The notes under the pieces are model-generated. The model saw only the letters and a program-made list of their open reading frames with translations. It made no database searches and had not been told where the DNA came from. Shown piece by piece: positions 35,054 through 43,112 of a stretch of DNA of 43,112 nucleotides. Each line of letters opens with the position of its first letter. The first letter of the stretch is position 1. The translations under genes were made by a program, and so were the position numbers. The DNA comes from Cyanobacteria bacterium CG_2015-22_32_23. GTDB lineage: Bacteria; Cyanobacteriota; Cyanobacteriia; Cyanobacteriales; Cyanobacteriaceae. Location: positions 1 through 43,112 of the forward strand of contig JAACUG010000077.1 in NCBI GenBank assembly GCA_009993045.1, given 5' to 3'.

Positions 35054-35818
35054 TTATTTTCCTGTAAGTTTAACTACTCCTACCCCACCAAAATATAACG
35101 CTAAAACTGCACCACCGAGGAGAGATTGAGTAAGGGGATCTGTTGAAGGAGTTAATACTGCACCCAAAATCATTGCTCCTAAAACCACAATACGCCATGC
35201 AGAGAACATTTGTTGAGAAGAAACTAGGTTTAATGTGCCTAAAAGTAGTTGAATAACGGGAATTTGAAAGGCTAAACCCGTTGAAAACATTAATAATAAT
35301 ATAAACTTAAAATATTTATCAATAGACCATAATTGTTCAACAACATCGCCACCATAATTAATAAAAAAGTTTAACGCAGCAGGAATTAAAAGATAGTAAG
35401 CAAAAGCTAAACCAGCGAAAAAAAGAATACTTGAGCCAAATACTACAGGTGCAAGAGTACGTCTTTCTTTACGAGTTAATCCGGGTAAGACAAACTGAAT
35501 AATTTGATATAAAATAACGGGTGCAGAAAGTAAAATTCCCGTATAACCTGCCACTTGAATGGAAACAAAGAAAAATTCACCTGGTGCTAATTGTAAAAAT
35601 TTCACGTCTCCTGCAGGAATTTCTAGCCATGCGACAATTTGTTTGACAAAAAAGAAACAAGATATTGCACCTACTAACATGGCAATTATACTTATAAAAA
35701 TACGTTGTCGTAATTCTTCAAGGTGATCAAAAAAAGACATTTCGCCCTGATTAGGAATTTCATCCCAATAATCTTCATTTTTTCCTTGAGGTTTCGTTTC
35801 TAATTCCTGAGTCGCCAT
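35054..35818 (-). CDS. tatC: Sec-independent protein translocase TatC
   Basis: A 254-aa membrane protein with six hydrophobic helices. The N-terminal [18 protein letters not shown] is the family signature (the Glu and Arg of HLEELRxR contact the twin-arginine signal). Also visible are [14 protein letters not shown] and the [19 protein letters not shown]-type loop (here [18 protein letters not shown]). TatC is the signal-recognition core of the Tat pathway in the thylakoid and plasma membranes. TatA/TatB are not adjacent. Confidence 0.96.
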   Translation of the reverse strand: MATQELETKPQGKNEDYWDEIPNQGEMSFFDHLEELRQRIFISIIAMLVGAISCFFFVKQIVAWLEIPAGDVKFLQLAPGEFFFVSIQVAGYTGILLSAPVILYQIIQFVLPGLTRKERRTLAPVVFGSSILFFAGLAFAYYLLIPAALNFFINYGGDVVEQLWSIDKYFKFILLLMFSTGLAFQIPVIQLLLGTLNLVSSQQMFSAWRIVVLGAMILGAVLTPSTDPLTQSLLGGAVLALYFGGVGVVKLTGK

Positions 35819-35925
35819 TTTTAATAAAATAATAATTCACATACCACAAATTTTATTGTACCAAAATTAATGGTTAGCATTTTAATAATTTCTTTGACTA
35901 GAAAGACAAGTTATTGAATTATTGG

Positions 35926-38900
35926 TTATAAAAGAACTTCGCCTTTGATTAATTTTTTAGCAGCATTTAATAACTCTTCTTCTAAATAAGGTTTAGTAAA
36001 ATAGGCTTTTGCACCTAAATCCGCCGCAATTTTACGATGTTTTTCCGCACCACGAGATGTTACCATCGCTACGGGTAATTTTGATAATTTATCATCTTGT
36101 TGCATTTTCGCTAGTAATTCTAAACCATTCATGCGAGGCATTTCAATATCACATAGTAACAAATCACAGGGTAAACCTTCTACTACTTTATCCCATGCGT
36201 CTTGTCCATCTCGTGCTTGTTCGACTTGATAACCTGCTTTTTTAAAAGTCATGGATAACATTTCTCTTACCACCACTGAATCATCAATAATTAATACCAT
36301 TGGTGAGGATTTAAGTTTTTTGTTATTTTTTGAATTATTATTGTCTTGACCAGAAATAGTAGATTTATTAACTTTTAGTTTCGGGATTTTTTTACTACCT
36401 GGTAATAATACTTCTCCTTCTACCATTCTTTTTGCCGAGTCAATTAAATCTTTTTCCACATAAGGTTTAATCAAATAAGCTGAAGCCCCCAATTCTGCCG
36501 CAATTCGTTGATGTTTTTCTGCACCACGAGAAGACAGAATCGCCACAGGAATATTTGATAATAAGGGATCTTCTTGCATATGTTGTAACAATTCTAACCC
36601 GTTCATTCTTGGCATTTCAATGTCACAAAACACAAGATCACAAGGTAGCCCTGATTGTAGTTTTTGCCATGCTTCTTGTCCGTCTCTTGCTTGTTCTACT
36701 CGATAATTCGCTTTTTTGAAACTGATGGATAACATTTCCCTTACGGTGATTGAGTCATCAACGATTAACACCAAAGGTTGAGTTTGAGTCTGTTCTGCTA
36801 CCGTGCGATCGCCATGAAACTGATTTGGTAAATTAACGTTAACTTTCGTACTTAAATTACCTTGTGCAATTTCAATAAGTTCGATAACATCACCAATAGC
36901 CATAACAATTCCATCACTGCGAACCGTTGCACCAGCAATACCTTTAGGCTTAGGTAAAGGGCCAGAAATTTGTTTAATAACGATTTCTTCTTGTCCTAAT
37001 ACTTGATCCACTTGAATAGCTAATAAATTGTTACCACCCCTTAAGATCACAATAGGGATAGTTTCTTCGTCTTGGTTATTGGTATAAATAATACTACGAG
37101 TTATCTGACGATTATAATTCATTAAAGTACTCAGAGGACGGAAAGGTAATAACGTATTTTTCCAAAGAATACATTTTTGTCCTTGTGCATTAATTTTAAT
37201 TTCATTGGCTGAATAGTCCTTAGTATCTTCAATTCCGTCAATGGGAAAAGCGATACGAGCATTATTATTCATACAACATAAGGCTTTCCCGATACTCAGG
37301 GTTAAAGGTAAACGAATGGTGAAAGTAGTTCCCAATCCGGGGGTAGAATCAACGGTAACACTACCTCTAATTTCATTGAGTTTGGTTCGTACAATGTCTA
37401 AACCAACACCTCTTCCAGCGTGACTATCAGCTTTTTCTTTAGTGGTGAAACCAGCGTTAAATAAAAAGTCATAAGTTTCTTTGTCTTTGAGATTAGCCGC
37501 TTGTGCTGGAGTAATAAGTTTATTTTGAATGGCTTTTTTCTTAATTTTTTGAGGATCAATTCCAGCGCCATCATCAGAGATAGAGATCACCGTTTGTGGC
37601 CCTTGTAAAAAAGCTCTCACGGTAATAGTACCAATGCTCGGTTTACCCATTTCTTCTCTTTCTTGGGGTAATTCAATACCATGAGTGATACAATTTTTCG
37701 TAATTTGTAAAAGAGGATCCCATAAATGTTCAAGGATCATTTTATCAATTAATACCTCTCTACCCTCAATTTTTAGTTGTACTTGCTTATCGTAACCTTC
37801 TGCAATTTTCCGAATCGGTAAAGGAAGGCGATCGGCATTTTGAGAAAAAGATACCATGCGAGACTTATTGATCTCTTCTTGTAGCTGTGTTGTTACCTGT
37901 CGTAAATTTCTCCCTAATTGATCTGTTTCGTCCACAAGGAATTGAATATCAGAAGTTGATTCTCTTACCCGTACAATTAACTCTAAAATATCTTGAGCCA
38001 GTAAATGAAATCCTGTAAAACGATCTAATTCTAATTCATCTAATTCGGGGGGTTGAAACTTTTGATTATCATCATTGTTAATATCAATATTGCGTCCAAA
38101 ATAAGTTCCTTCCGATCTACCTTCACCCCTTGCTAATTGAGCTTTTACCGTTGCCTCATTTCGTTTACGACTATCGATCAATGCACCTTCAAGAAGACTT
38201 CTTTCATAGGTATCTTGCATTCTTGCACCCACATCACTTAAATTTTGAACATGGGATAAAAGATTATCTAAAAACTGTCTTAATTTTTCTTGATCTTCTT
38301 CTAAGCGATTACGACGAACTACCATTTCTCCAATGAGATTATTAAGGTTATCTAGTTGTTTAACAGACACCCTCATACTCTGTTCAAATACTTTCCCTTG
38401 ACTGTTAGCATTGTTTCCAGCAGGTTTAATCCATTTTTTCCTACTACCGTTAGTTTGTCCGTCACTTTCTGCCAATAATTGATCTAAATCACTTAAGGCA
38501 GAATCAACAGAATTTAGTTCATTCGTACTTGTTAAAGTTTTAGTTTTATGGGAAGTAATGATTATATCTGGTAAATCTTCAATAATATTCGCTAAATGTT
38601 GCCAATTGACTTCTTCTATTTTGAGAGTGGCTGAATTAACTAATCTTTCTAATTCGCTTTGTTCTTCATAATAATTGATTAAGGAGTTACCAATAATAGA
38701 TTGTAAATCTTCAAATTGATCTTGTTCTAACCATGAGATATTACTAGAAAGTAAAGTATGAACTTCCTCAAAATCTTCATAAAAAATAATAGGAGGAGAT
38801 TTTTGTTTAAGAGGCTGTAGAATTTGATAAGTATTAACACTTCCAGTACTAGGAAAATCGTCTTCTACTTCTAAATCATCAAGATTTTTTAATACTCCTT

Positions 38901-39912
38901 CTAATTCTGATTGAGGATCATCGATAATAACTGTACTTCTAGCAACATCATTAAATAAATTATCTAAATCATCAAGATCAGCATTTTCTTGAATAAAAGT
39001 ATTTTTATAATTTGGTACAGAGGAATCATAAGAATTGTTATCTTGAAATAATTGTGAGAAATCTTCAGAAATCTCATCATTGTCAATATTACCTAAAGAT
39101 AAAGTATTGGAATCGTCATCGGAGAGAAAATCCCAATCTTGGGAATAATCTTCTTCTCCCTCTTTCTGCCATGGATCAATTTTGATATTCTCACTATTTT
39201 GCTCATTAAAAATATTACTAATATCATCTGTATTCTCTGGACGACTAGAGTTAGTTACAAAATCTTGTTCACTTAAAAATACCGAACTAACTTGTTGATT
39301 TTCATCGGCAAAAGAATCATCTTCTAGCCAATCGTCTAATAAGCTATCATCATCAGATATACCTAAATCCGTCAATATATCGCTATCATCATCATCAGAA
39401 ATCTTTGTTTCGTCTGTTAGGTTTGGCGGAGAAAAATTAGAATCAATTTGGGTTTCTCGCCATAAATCTCTTTCAAGAGTATTTTTAGAATTATAAACTT
39501 CTTCAATGGGTACTTTTATTTCACCATAAATTGTTTCTAAATCCATTAATCTAGCACGAGATTGAGGTGCTAAACTTCGTAACGTCTCGCCAACACAAAT
39601 AGAGTTAATTTCATTTTTGAGTAAATATTCCCCAGCGTTTTTTATTTCTTTAATAATTAGTTTAGTTGTAGAGTTATAATCATTTTCTGGTTTGACAATG
39701 GCTATTTTTGCTGTTTCCATTATCTCAACCCAACCAAAAAGGTTTTGTTTTTTTCCTTGAACTGATAAGTAATCGCAATGTGATTTTAAAGTTTCTCGAT
39801 TACGACTACTATCTCCTTCTTTCAAGACTTTTAACATTTCTCCAAGACGCAGAAGTGCTTGTTTATATAGTTTTTGGTGTTGATTGGCTTGTTCGCTGGT
39901 AATCATAGACAT
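35926..39912 (-). CDS. CheA-type hybrid histidine kinase with two C-terminal receivers
   Basis: About 1328 aa from the ATG at 39912 (a TTG lies 18 bp further up; another ATG is at 39906). The N-terminal ~130 residues look helical with a weak Hpt-like stretch (LKSHCDYLSVQGKKQNL) but no standard HxxKG. A long acidic Ser/Asp/Asn-rich linker follows (about 170-450), then a dimerisation region and the kinase core: N-box TKNCITHGIE (~745), G1 SDDGAGID, G2 GRGVGLDIV and GLGTTFTIRLP. A CheW-like domain and two receivers (starting about 1053 and 1210) end the protein. It resembles the PilL-C/TaxAY class of phototaxis or pilus kinases. No cheY, cheW or MCP gene adjoins it. Confidence 0.88.
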   Translation of the reverse strand: MSMITSEQANQHQKLYKQALLRLGEMLKVLKEGDSSRNRETLKSHCDYLSVQGKKQNLFGWVEIMETAKIAIVKPENDYNSTTKLIIKEIKNAGEYLLKNEINSICVGETLRSLAPQSRARLMDLETIYGEIKVPIEEVYNSKNTLERDLWRETQIDSNFSPPNLTDETKISDDDDSDILTDLGISDDDSLLDDWLEDDSFADENQQVSSVFLSEQDFVTNSSRPENTDDISNIFNEQNSENIKIDPWQKEGEEDYSQDWDFLSDDDSNTLSLGNIDNDEISEDFSQLFQDNNSYDSSVPNYKNTFIQENADLDDLDNLFNDVARSTVIIDDPQSELEGVLKNLDDLEVEDDFPSTGSVNTYQILQPLKQKSPPIIFYEDFEEVHTLLSSNISWLEQDQFEDLQSIIGNSLINYYEEQSELERLVNSATLKIEEVNWQHLANIIEDLPDIIITSHKTKTLTSTNELNSVDSALSDLDQLLAESDGQTNGSRKKWIKPAGNNANSQGKVFEQSMRVSVKQLDNLNNLIGEMVVRRNRLEEDQEKLRQFLDNLLSHVQNLSDVGARMQDTYERSLLEGALIDSRKRNEATVKAQLARGEGRSEGTYFGRNIDINNDDNQKFQPPELDELELDRFTGFHLLAQDILELIVRVRESTSDIQFLVDETDQLGRNLRQVTTQLQEEINKSRMVSFSQNADRLPLPIRKIAEGYDKQVQLKIEGREVLIDKMILEHLWDPLLQITKNCITHGIELPQEREEMGKPSIGTITVRAFLQGPQTVISISDDGAGIDPQKIKKKAIQNKLITPAQAANLKDKETYDFLFNAGFTTKEKADSHAGRGVGLDIVRTKLNEIRGSVTVDSTPGLGTTFTIRLPLTLSIGKALCCMNNNARIAFPIDGIEDTKDYSANEIKINAQGQKCILWKNTLLPFRPLSTLMNYNRQITRSIIYTNNQDEETIPIVILRGGNNLLAIQVDQVLGQEEIVIKQISGPLPKPKGIAGATVRSDGIVMAIGDVIELIEIAQGNLSTKVNVNLPNQFHGDRTVAEQTQTQPLVLIVDDSITVREMLSISFKKANYRVEQARDGQEAWQKLQSGLPCDLVFCDIEMPRMNGLELLQHMQEDPLLSNIPVAILSSRGAEKHQRIAAELGASAYLIKPYVEKDLIDSAKRMVEGEVLLPGSKKIPKLKVNKSTISGQDNNNSKNNKKLKSSPMVLIIDDSVVVREMLSMTFKKAGYQVEQARDGQDAWDKVVEGLPCDLLLCDIEMPRMNGLELLAKMQQDDKLSKLPVAMVTSRGAEKHRKIAADLGAKAYFTKPYLEEELLNAAKKLIKGEVLL

Positions 39913-40488
39913 TCTTTTAAGAAGTTTCAACTCTAAACAATTAATGAATTAGAAAGCTAAAATTTTTTGGTGGGTATTAATTGAGATTTTGCATTAACAA
40001 TAAAATATACTAATTAGAGTCGTAATAGAGGAGATAATAAAAAGAATTTATTTAAACTATGGTAAAACTGATTTTTTTTTCGTTTCTCTAATAAGTATTT
40101 TCGTAAAAAATGCTAGATCTAATATATTGATCAAAGAAATTATGACCGTTATTAGCCACTAATTTTCTCAAGTATAACTTAATGATAACTATTTTCAATG
40201 GTTTGAGATGATAAATTTTTGATCACAATTAAGATGATTTCTACTTCTTCTCATCATCAAAGAATTACACATTTTACTTATTTTTCTTCCTTAAAATTTG
40301 AACACTTATTAATCTATAGCTCTTATTTTAAAAAATTTTTAATCTCGAACTCTAGTTATTGTAAAGCTATTAGCTATTAACTTTATCGCTATAGTAAAAT
40401 TTACAAATTTGTTTTTTTATCTTTAATCACTCACACATTATTTTAAGATTACTATATATTCTTAACAAAATTTATTAAATTAATCATC
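39913..40488. other. Long divergent intergenic region
   Basis: About 576 bp of very AT-rich DNA between the hybrid kinase and the 120-aa membrane protein gene. A purine-rich RBS-like string (GAGGAGA, about 40027-40033) is not followed by an open frame of length. I see no RNA gene, repeat or clear promoter. Confidence 0.5.
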
Positions 40489-40851
40489 ATGGAGTTTTTT
40501 TCTTGGGAAATAAGTCGTAGTACTATCGTGGGCAGTTGTCTCTGGTGTTTAGCCTTATATATTAGTTTTGCTTCTTTAAGAGAATCGATTATTGACGGCT
40601 TAAATCGAGGATTTAATTATGCACAAAATTTCATTTTTACTAATGAAAAAGTATTTAACCCCACTCAAAGGGAATCTCAAAACGTTTTTTTAGCTTCTTT
40701 AACCAGTATTATTCCTTTTTTTATTATTGCTATTATTTGTAATTTAGTAGTAGAAATTGCCCTAGGTAAAAGTTGGTTAATCAGTGTGGGAATTTTAGCT
40801 TGTATTGCCTGTGCTGTTTATGATTTAGGGCGGCGAGATTCTCAAAGATAA
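40489..40851 (+). CDS. Small membrane protein of unknown function (120 aa)
   Basis: A 120-aa protein with probably three hydrophobic segments (about 12-30, 66-88 and 94-112), a cytosolic-looking loop in between (SIIDGLNRGFNYAQNFIFTN) and a short Arg-rich end. The ATG at 40489 is preceded by an AT-rich leader. I do not recognise the family. It lies 67 bp before the ABC-2 permease on the same strand and might be an accessory subunit, but that is only an inference. Confidence 0.65.
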   Translation: MEFFSWEISRSTIVGSCLWCLALYISFASLRESIIDGLNRGFNYAQNFIFTNEKVFNPTQRESQNVFLASLTSIIPFFIIAIICNLVVEIALGKSWLISVGILACIACAVYDLGRRDSQR

Positions 40852-40918
40852 TTTAATAATTAAAGACTAAAAAAACACTGAAAACAATTTTTTACTATGG
40901 GTTAAATACTCAAAAAAA

Positions 40919-41692
40919 ATGGAATACTTTAATCAAACTTTAGCAGTAACTCAAAGAATATTAACAGAATTATTTAGAAGGAAAAGAAGTTTAATATTTT
41001 GGATAATTTTTCCTATCTTTATTCTATTAATTAATAGTTATATTATCGCCGAAAGAGCTAAAATAACCACGGCTTTAGCCATGAAAATTTCTGCTCCCTC
41101 TAGCCTCGTAGGTGCGGCTTTATTTTTTAGTTGTTTAGGCGGTTGTATTGCTACTATTGTGGGTGAAAGAGAACAAAAAACCCTGAAACGTTTATTTATT
41201 TCTCCCCTTCGTGGAGTTTCTTATTTTTTAGGGATTTTTTTCGCTCACTGTGTTATTGGTATTTTGCAAACTATTTTAGTTTATAGTGTACTTTTTATTA
41301 ACGGTAAATCCATGGCTGGTTCAATTATTTTGGGTTTAATAATCATCTTTTTAAGCATTATTAGTTATGTTGGTTTAGGTTTTATTTTAGGTACTCAATT
41401 AGCAAAAAGAACAGAAGATGTTAATGCTATTGTGGCGACTTTTGGCGTACCATTATTAATTATTGGAGGGACTTTTTTCCCTAGTTCTTTATTCTCTAAA
41501 AAAATGTTAGCGATCGCTCAATTTAATCCGATTTTTCATATGAATGAGGCTTTAATTGATGTTTGGGGAAAAGGAAAATATTTTGATGAAATTAAAGGTC
41601 ATTTTTTTTTCCTCACTATCTTTGCTATTACTATGATATTTTTAGGATGGTTATGTTATGAAAGAATGATAAAAGCAGAAAAAACACTTTAA
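40919..41692 (+). CDS. ABC-2 type transporter permease
   Basis: A 257-aa polytopic permease with six hydrophobic helices. The first cytosolic segment LTELFRRKRSLIFWIIFPIF and the coupling region VGEREQKTLKRLFISPL are typical of ABC-2 exporters, as is the FPSSLFSKKML..AQFNPIFHM periplasmic stretch. No ATPase gene adjoins it, so its partner is encoded elsewhere. One HIP1 octamer. A TAATAAT heptad tract begins on its TAA stop codon. Confidence 0.88.
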   Translation: MEYFNQTLAVTQRILTELFRRKRSLIFWIIFPIFILLINSYIIAERAKITTALAMKISAPSSLVGAALFFSCLGGCIATIVGEREQKTLKRLFISPLRGVSYFLGIFFAHCVIGILQTILVYSVLFINGKSMAGSIILGLIIIFLSIISYVGLGFILGTQLAKRTEDVNAIVATFGVPLLIIGGTFFPSSLFSKKMLAIAQFNPIFHMNEALIDVWGKGKYFDEIKGHFFFLTIFAITMIFLGWLCYERMIKAEKTL

Positions 41693-41713
41693 TAATTAAT
41701 AATTAATAATTAG
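41690..41713. repeat. TAATAAT heptad tract on a stop codon
   Basis: Three exact TAATAAT units (41690-41710) whose first three bases are the stop codon of the ABC-2 permease gene. Confidence 0.85.
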
Positions 41714-41769
41714 CAATTAACAATTTTAAAAATTTATTAGCTCTTTTTTTACTTATTACTTAAAGAAAA

Positions 41770-42564
41770 ATGCACATTTTAATTAGTAACGATGATGGCA
41801 TTTTTGCCCTCGGTATTCGTACTCTAGCTAATACCATAGCTTCTCAGGGACATAAAGTTACAGTAGTAGCACCAGATCGAGAAAGATCCGCTACTGGTCA
41901 TGGTTTAACCCTTCATCATCCTATTCGTGCAGATATTATTGAAGGAATTTTTAGTCCAAAAGTTACAGCTTGGTCATGTTCAGGTACTCCCTCAGATTGT
42001 GTTAAATTAGGCTTAAGTGCCATACTTCAAGAGAAACCTGACTTTGTATTGTCTGGTATCAATCAAGGCTCTAATTTAGGCACTGATATATTATATTCAG
42101 GTACGGTTTCCGCCGCTATGGAAGGCACAATAGACGGTATTACAAGTATTGCCTTGAGTTTAGCCAGTTTTACGAAAAAAGAGTTTCAACCTTCTGCTAA
42201 TTATGCCGTAAAGTTAATCCAGCAATTAACCGAAAATCCTTTACCTGAAGCGACGTTACTGAATGTAAATATTCCTCCTGTACCCGAATCGGATATTATC
42301 GGAGTCAAAATTACTCGTCAAGGTATTCGGCGGTATATTGAAAATTTCCAAGAAAGACTAGATCCTAGAGGTAGAAGTTATTATTGGTTAGCAGGGGAAT
42401 TAGTCGAAGAAGTGGAACAACCAGAACATATTTACTTACCTCCTGATTTACCCACCGATGTTCAAGCTAATCAAGAAAATTATATTACTATTACACCTTT
42501 ACAATATAATTTAACCGATGTTGTTACTATTCAAAGACTGCAAAAAAATACTTTGTTATTTTAG
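41770..42564 (+). CDS. surE: 5'/3'-nucleotidase SurE
   Basis: A 264-aa metal-dependent phosphatase of nucleoside monophosphates and short polyphosphates. Metal ligands are Asp8 and Asp9 ([12 protein letters not shown]), Ser40 (RERSATGHG) and Asn98 ([10 protein letters not shown]). Other signatures are [12 protein letters not shown] and [11 protein letters not shown]. It is family-typical in length. Its stop codon (42562-42564) overlaps the left direct repeat of the MITE by two bases, so the insertion abuts the coding end without truncating the conserved part. Confidence 0.96.
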   Translation: MHILISNDDGIFALGIRTLANTIASQGHKVTVVAPDRERSATGHGLTLHHPIRADIIEGIFSPKVTAWSCSGTPSDCVKLGLSAILQEKPDFVLSGINQGSNLGTDILYSGTVSAAMEGTIDGITSIALSLASFTKKEFQPSANYAVKLIQQLTENPLPEATLLNVNIPPVPESDIIGVKITRQGIRRYIENFQERLDPRGRSYYWLAGELVEEVEQPEHIYLPPDLPTDVQANQENYITITPLQYNLTDVVTIQRLQKNTLLF

Positions 42565-42572
42565 ATAGATAG

Positions 42573-42726
42573 CAATACTGCTCGGTTAGTGTCGAAAACG
42601 TTTTGGTGAGGGTAATTTAGAATTAAGAATTAAAATTTCAATGAAGTTCTTACCCTTTGCCCTTTGCCCCTTGCCCTTTGCCCTATCCTAACCGACAATT
42701 ATAAATTCCTTAACCGAGCAGTATTG
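42573..42726. mobile_element. 154-bp MITE with 16-bp perfect terminal inverted repeats
   Basis: CAATACTGCTCGGTTA (42573-42588) is the exact reverse complement of TAACCGAGCAGTATTG (42711-42726). The element is flanked on both sides by AGATAGATAG (42563-42572 and 42727-42736), a probable 10-bp target duplication. It has no coding capacity. The interior holds an AT heptad tract (TTTAGAA, TTAAGAA, TTAAAAT, 42616-42636) and a CCCTTTG-type heptamer run (about 42653-42685). A 10-bp duplication would suit an IS4-like parent, but no transposase is present to confirm it. Confidence 0.85.
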
Positions 42727-42891
42727 AGATAGATAGTAGTCTCTAAAGTTTTAATTTTTGATTAAAGGCAATGATCAATATCATAAGTAAGTTCTAAAAA
42801 TTAATTATATGTTTACTTTATTCTTGACCAATTTACATTGATAATTAATGATAGATAAAAGTTTATTTATAGATAAAAAGCTATAATAATT

Positions 42892-42921
42892 AAGCCTTTT
42901 TACCTTCAATTTGGAGGGCTT
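42892..42921. other. Small inverted repeat upstream of the tnpA gene
   Basis: AAGCC (42892-42896) and GGCTT (42917-42921) could pair around a 20-base spacer. It may belong to the left end of the IS607-type element. The rest of 42737-42988 is AT-rich with nothing else recognised. Confidence 0.35.
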
Positions 42922-42988
42922 TTAACAGTTAACAAAAAGTTACTTAAATCGTCTTAAACTTACTCATTTATTAAGCTAAACTCTAGTA

Positions 42989-43112
42989 ATGAGTAAATTA
43001 TCTATTTCTGAAGCTTCAAAACTAAAAGGTGTTAGTACCTCAACACTGAGAAGGTGGGAAACTGAAGGGATTTTAATTCCTGAACGTACCGCTAATGGTC
43101 ATCGACGATATG
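42989..43112 (+). CDS. tnpA: IS607-type serine recombinase TnpA, N-terminus only (cut by window edge)
   Basis: The ATG at 42989 opens a frame still running at the window end: MSKLSISEASKLKGVSTSTL, then RRWETEGILIPERTANGHRR. This is the MerR-like winged helix of IS607-family transposases, which move DNA with a serine recombinase domain and often carry tnpB downstream. A plain MerR regulator is less likely because the TLRRWETEG-to-GHRRY layout is characteristic of IS607. About 41 residues are visible. Confidence 0.85.
   Translation, partial: MSKLSISEASKLKGVSTSTLRRWETEGILIPERTANGHRRY

Noticed and set aside
40059-40091. 10-codon frame after a purine-rich RBS-like stretch
   Set aside because: Too short and dominated by a poly-T run; no sign of conservation can be judged.

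Overview
The window comes from an AT-rich cyanobacterial chromosome. Supporting evidence: eleven HIP1 octamers (GCGATCGC), all inside genes, and several cyanobacterium-specific genes: bvdR (biliverdin reductase), ycf3 (photosystem I assembly), ldpA (circadian light input), the pipX-pipY pair (PII/NtcA signalling), a PatA-like regulator and plant-type petF. The low GC content and gene set would fit a Geminocystis/Cyanobacterium-type unicellular lineage, but that placement is an impression and was not tested. No rRNA, tRNA or CRISPR array was seen.

Layout. 1-250: 3' end of a TnpB-type transposon fused to the tail of a broken ion-transporter gene. 374-4100: a small unknown gene, a PatA-like regulator, a GatB/YqeY protein, a small reverse-strand gene and prfA. 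4155-4654: a decayed TnpB/omega-RNA-like relic just 3' of petF. 5205-9211: bvdR, dxr, clpP, ycf3 and gatC, all forward, with a 138-bp CCCTTTG-type heptamer array between bvdR and dxr. 9323-13139 (reverse): a 23S rRNA methyltransferase, a HerA-like ATPase and a sigma-like protein. 13220-16216: a membrane-anchored glyoxalase-fold protein, ldpA and an L-2-hydroxyglutarate oxidase. 16469-19989: prepilin peptidase and a helicase (reverse), then prfB with a programmed +1 frameshift. 20061-21933 (reverse): an O-antigen-ligase-like protein preceded by a truncated IS6-type transposase joined to a membrane segment. 22197-25153: pipY, pipX, a 44-residue gene, aroQ, a DUF2808 protein and ssb. 25565-28059: a sugar transferase and an ABC exporter. 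28328-31994: ribF, an NFACT/RqcH-type gene and a pentapeptide-repeat protein. 32269-34379: feoA-feoB. 34656-39912: a small conserved-looking protein, tatC and a giant CheA-type hybrid kinase with two near-duplicate receivers. 40489-42564: a small membrane protein, an ABC-2 permease and surE. 42573-42726: a 154-bp MITE. 42989-43112: the start of an IS607-type tnpA cut by the window edge.

Most genes are core housekeeping, so the window is mainly ordinary chromosome. The distinctive material is between genes. At least ten intergenic tracts are built in a strict 7-bp register (for example TATCAAT, TAATAAG, GTTTTCA, CCCTTTG). Many of them touch stop codons or run up to start codons, and the interior of the MITE is itself made of such heptads. 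The most unusual protein is the transposase-derived membrane protein at 21337-21933, which appears domesticated and sits 19 bp upstream of a polysaccharide ligase/polymerase gene. The uncharacterised sigma-like/HerA pair and the decayed omega-RNA-like sequence beside petF are the other candidates for undescribed biology.
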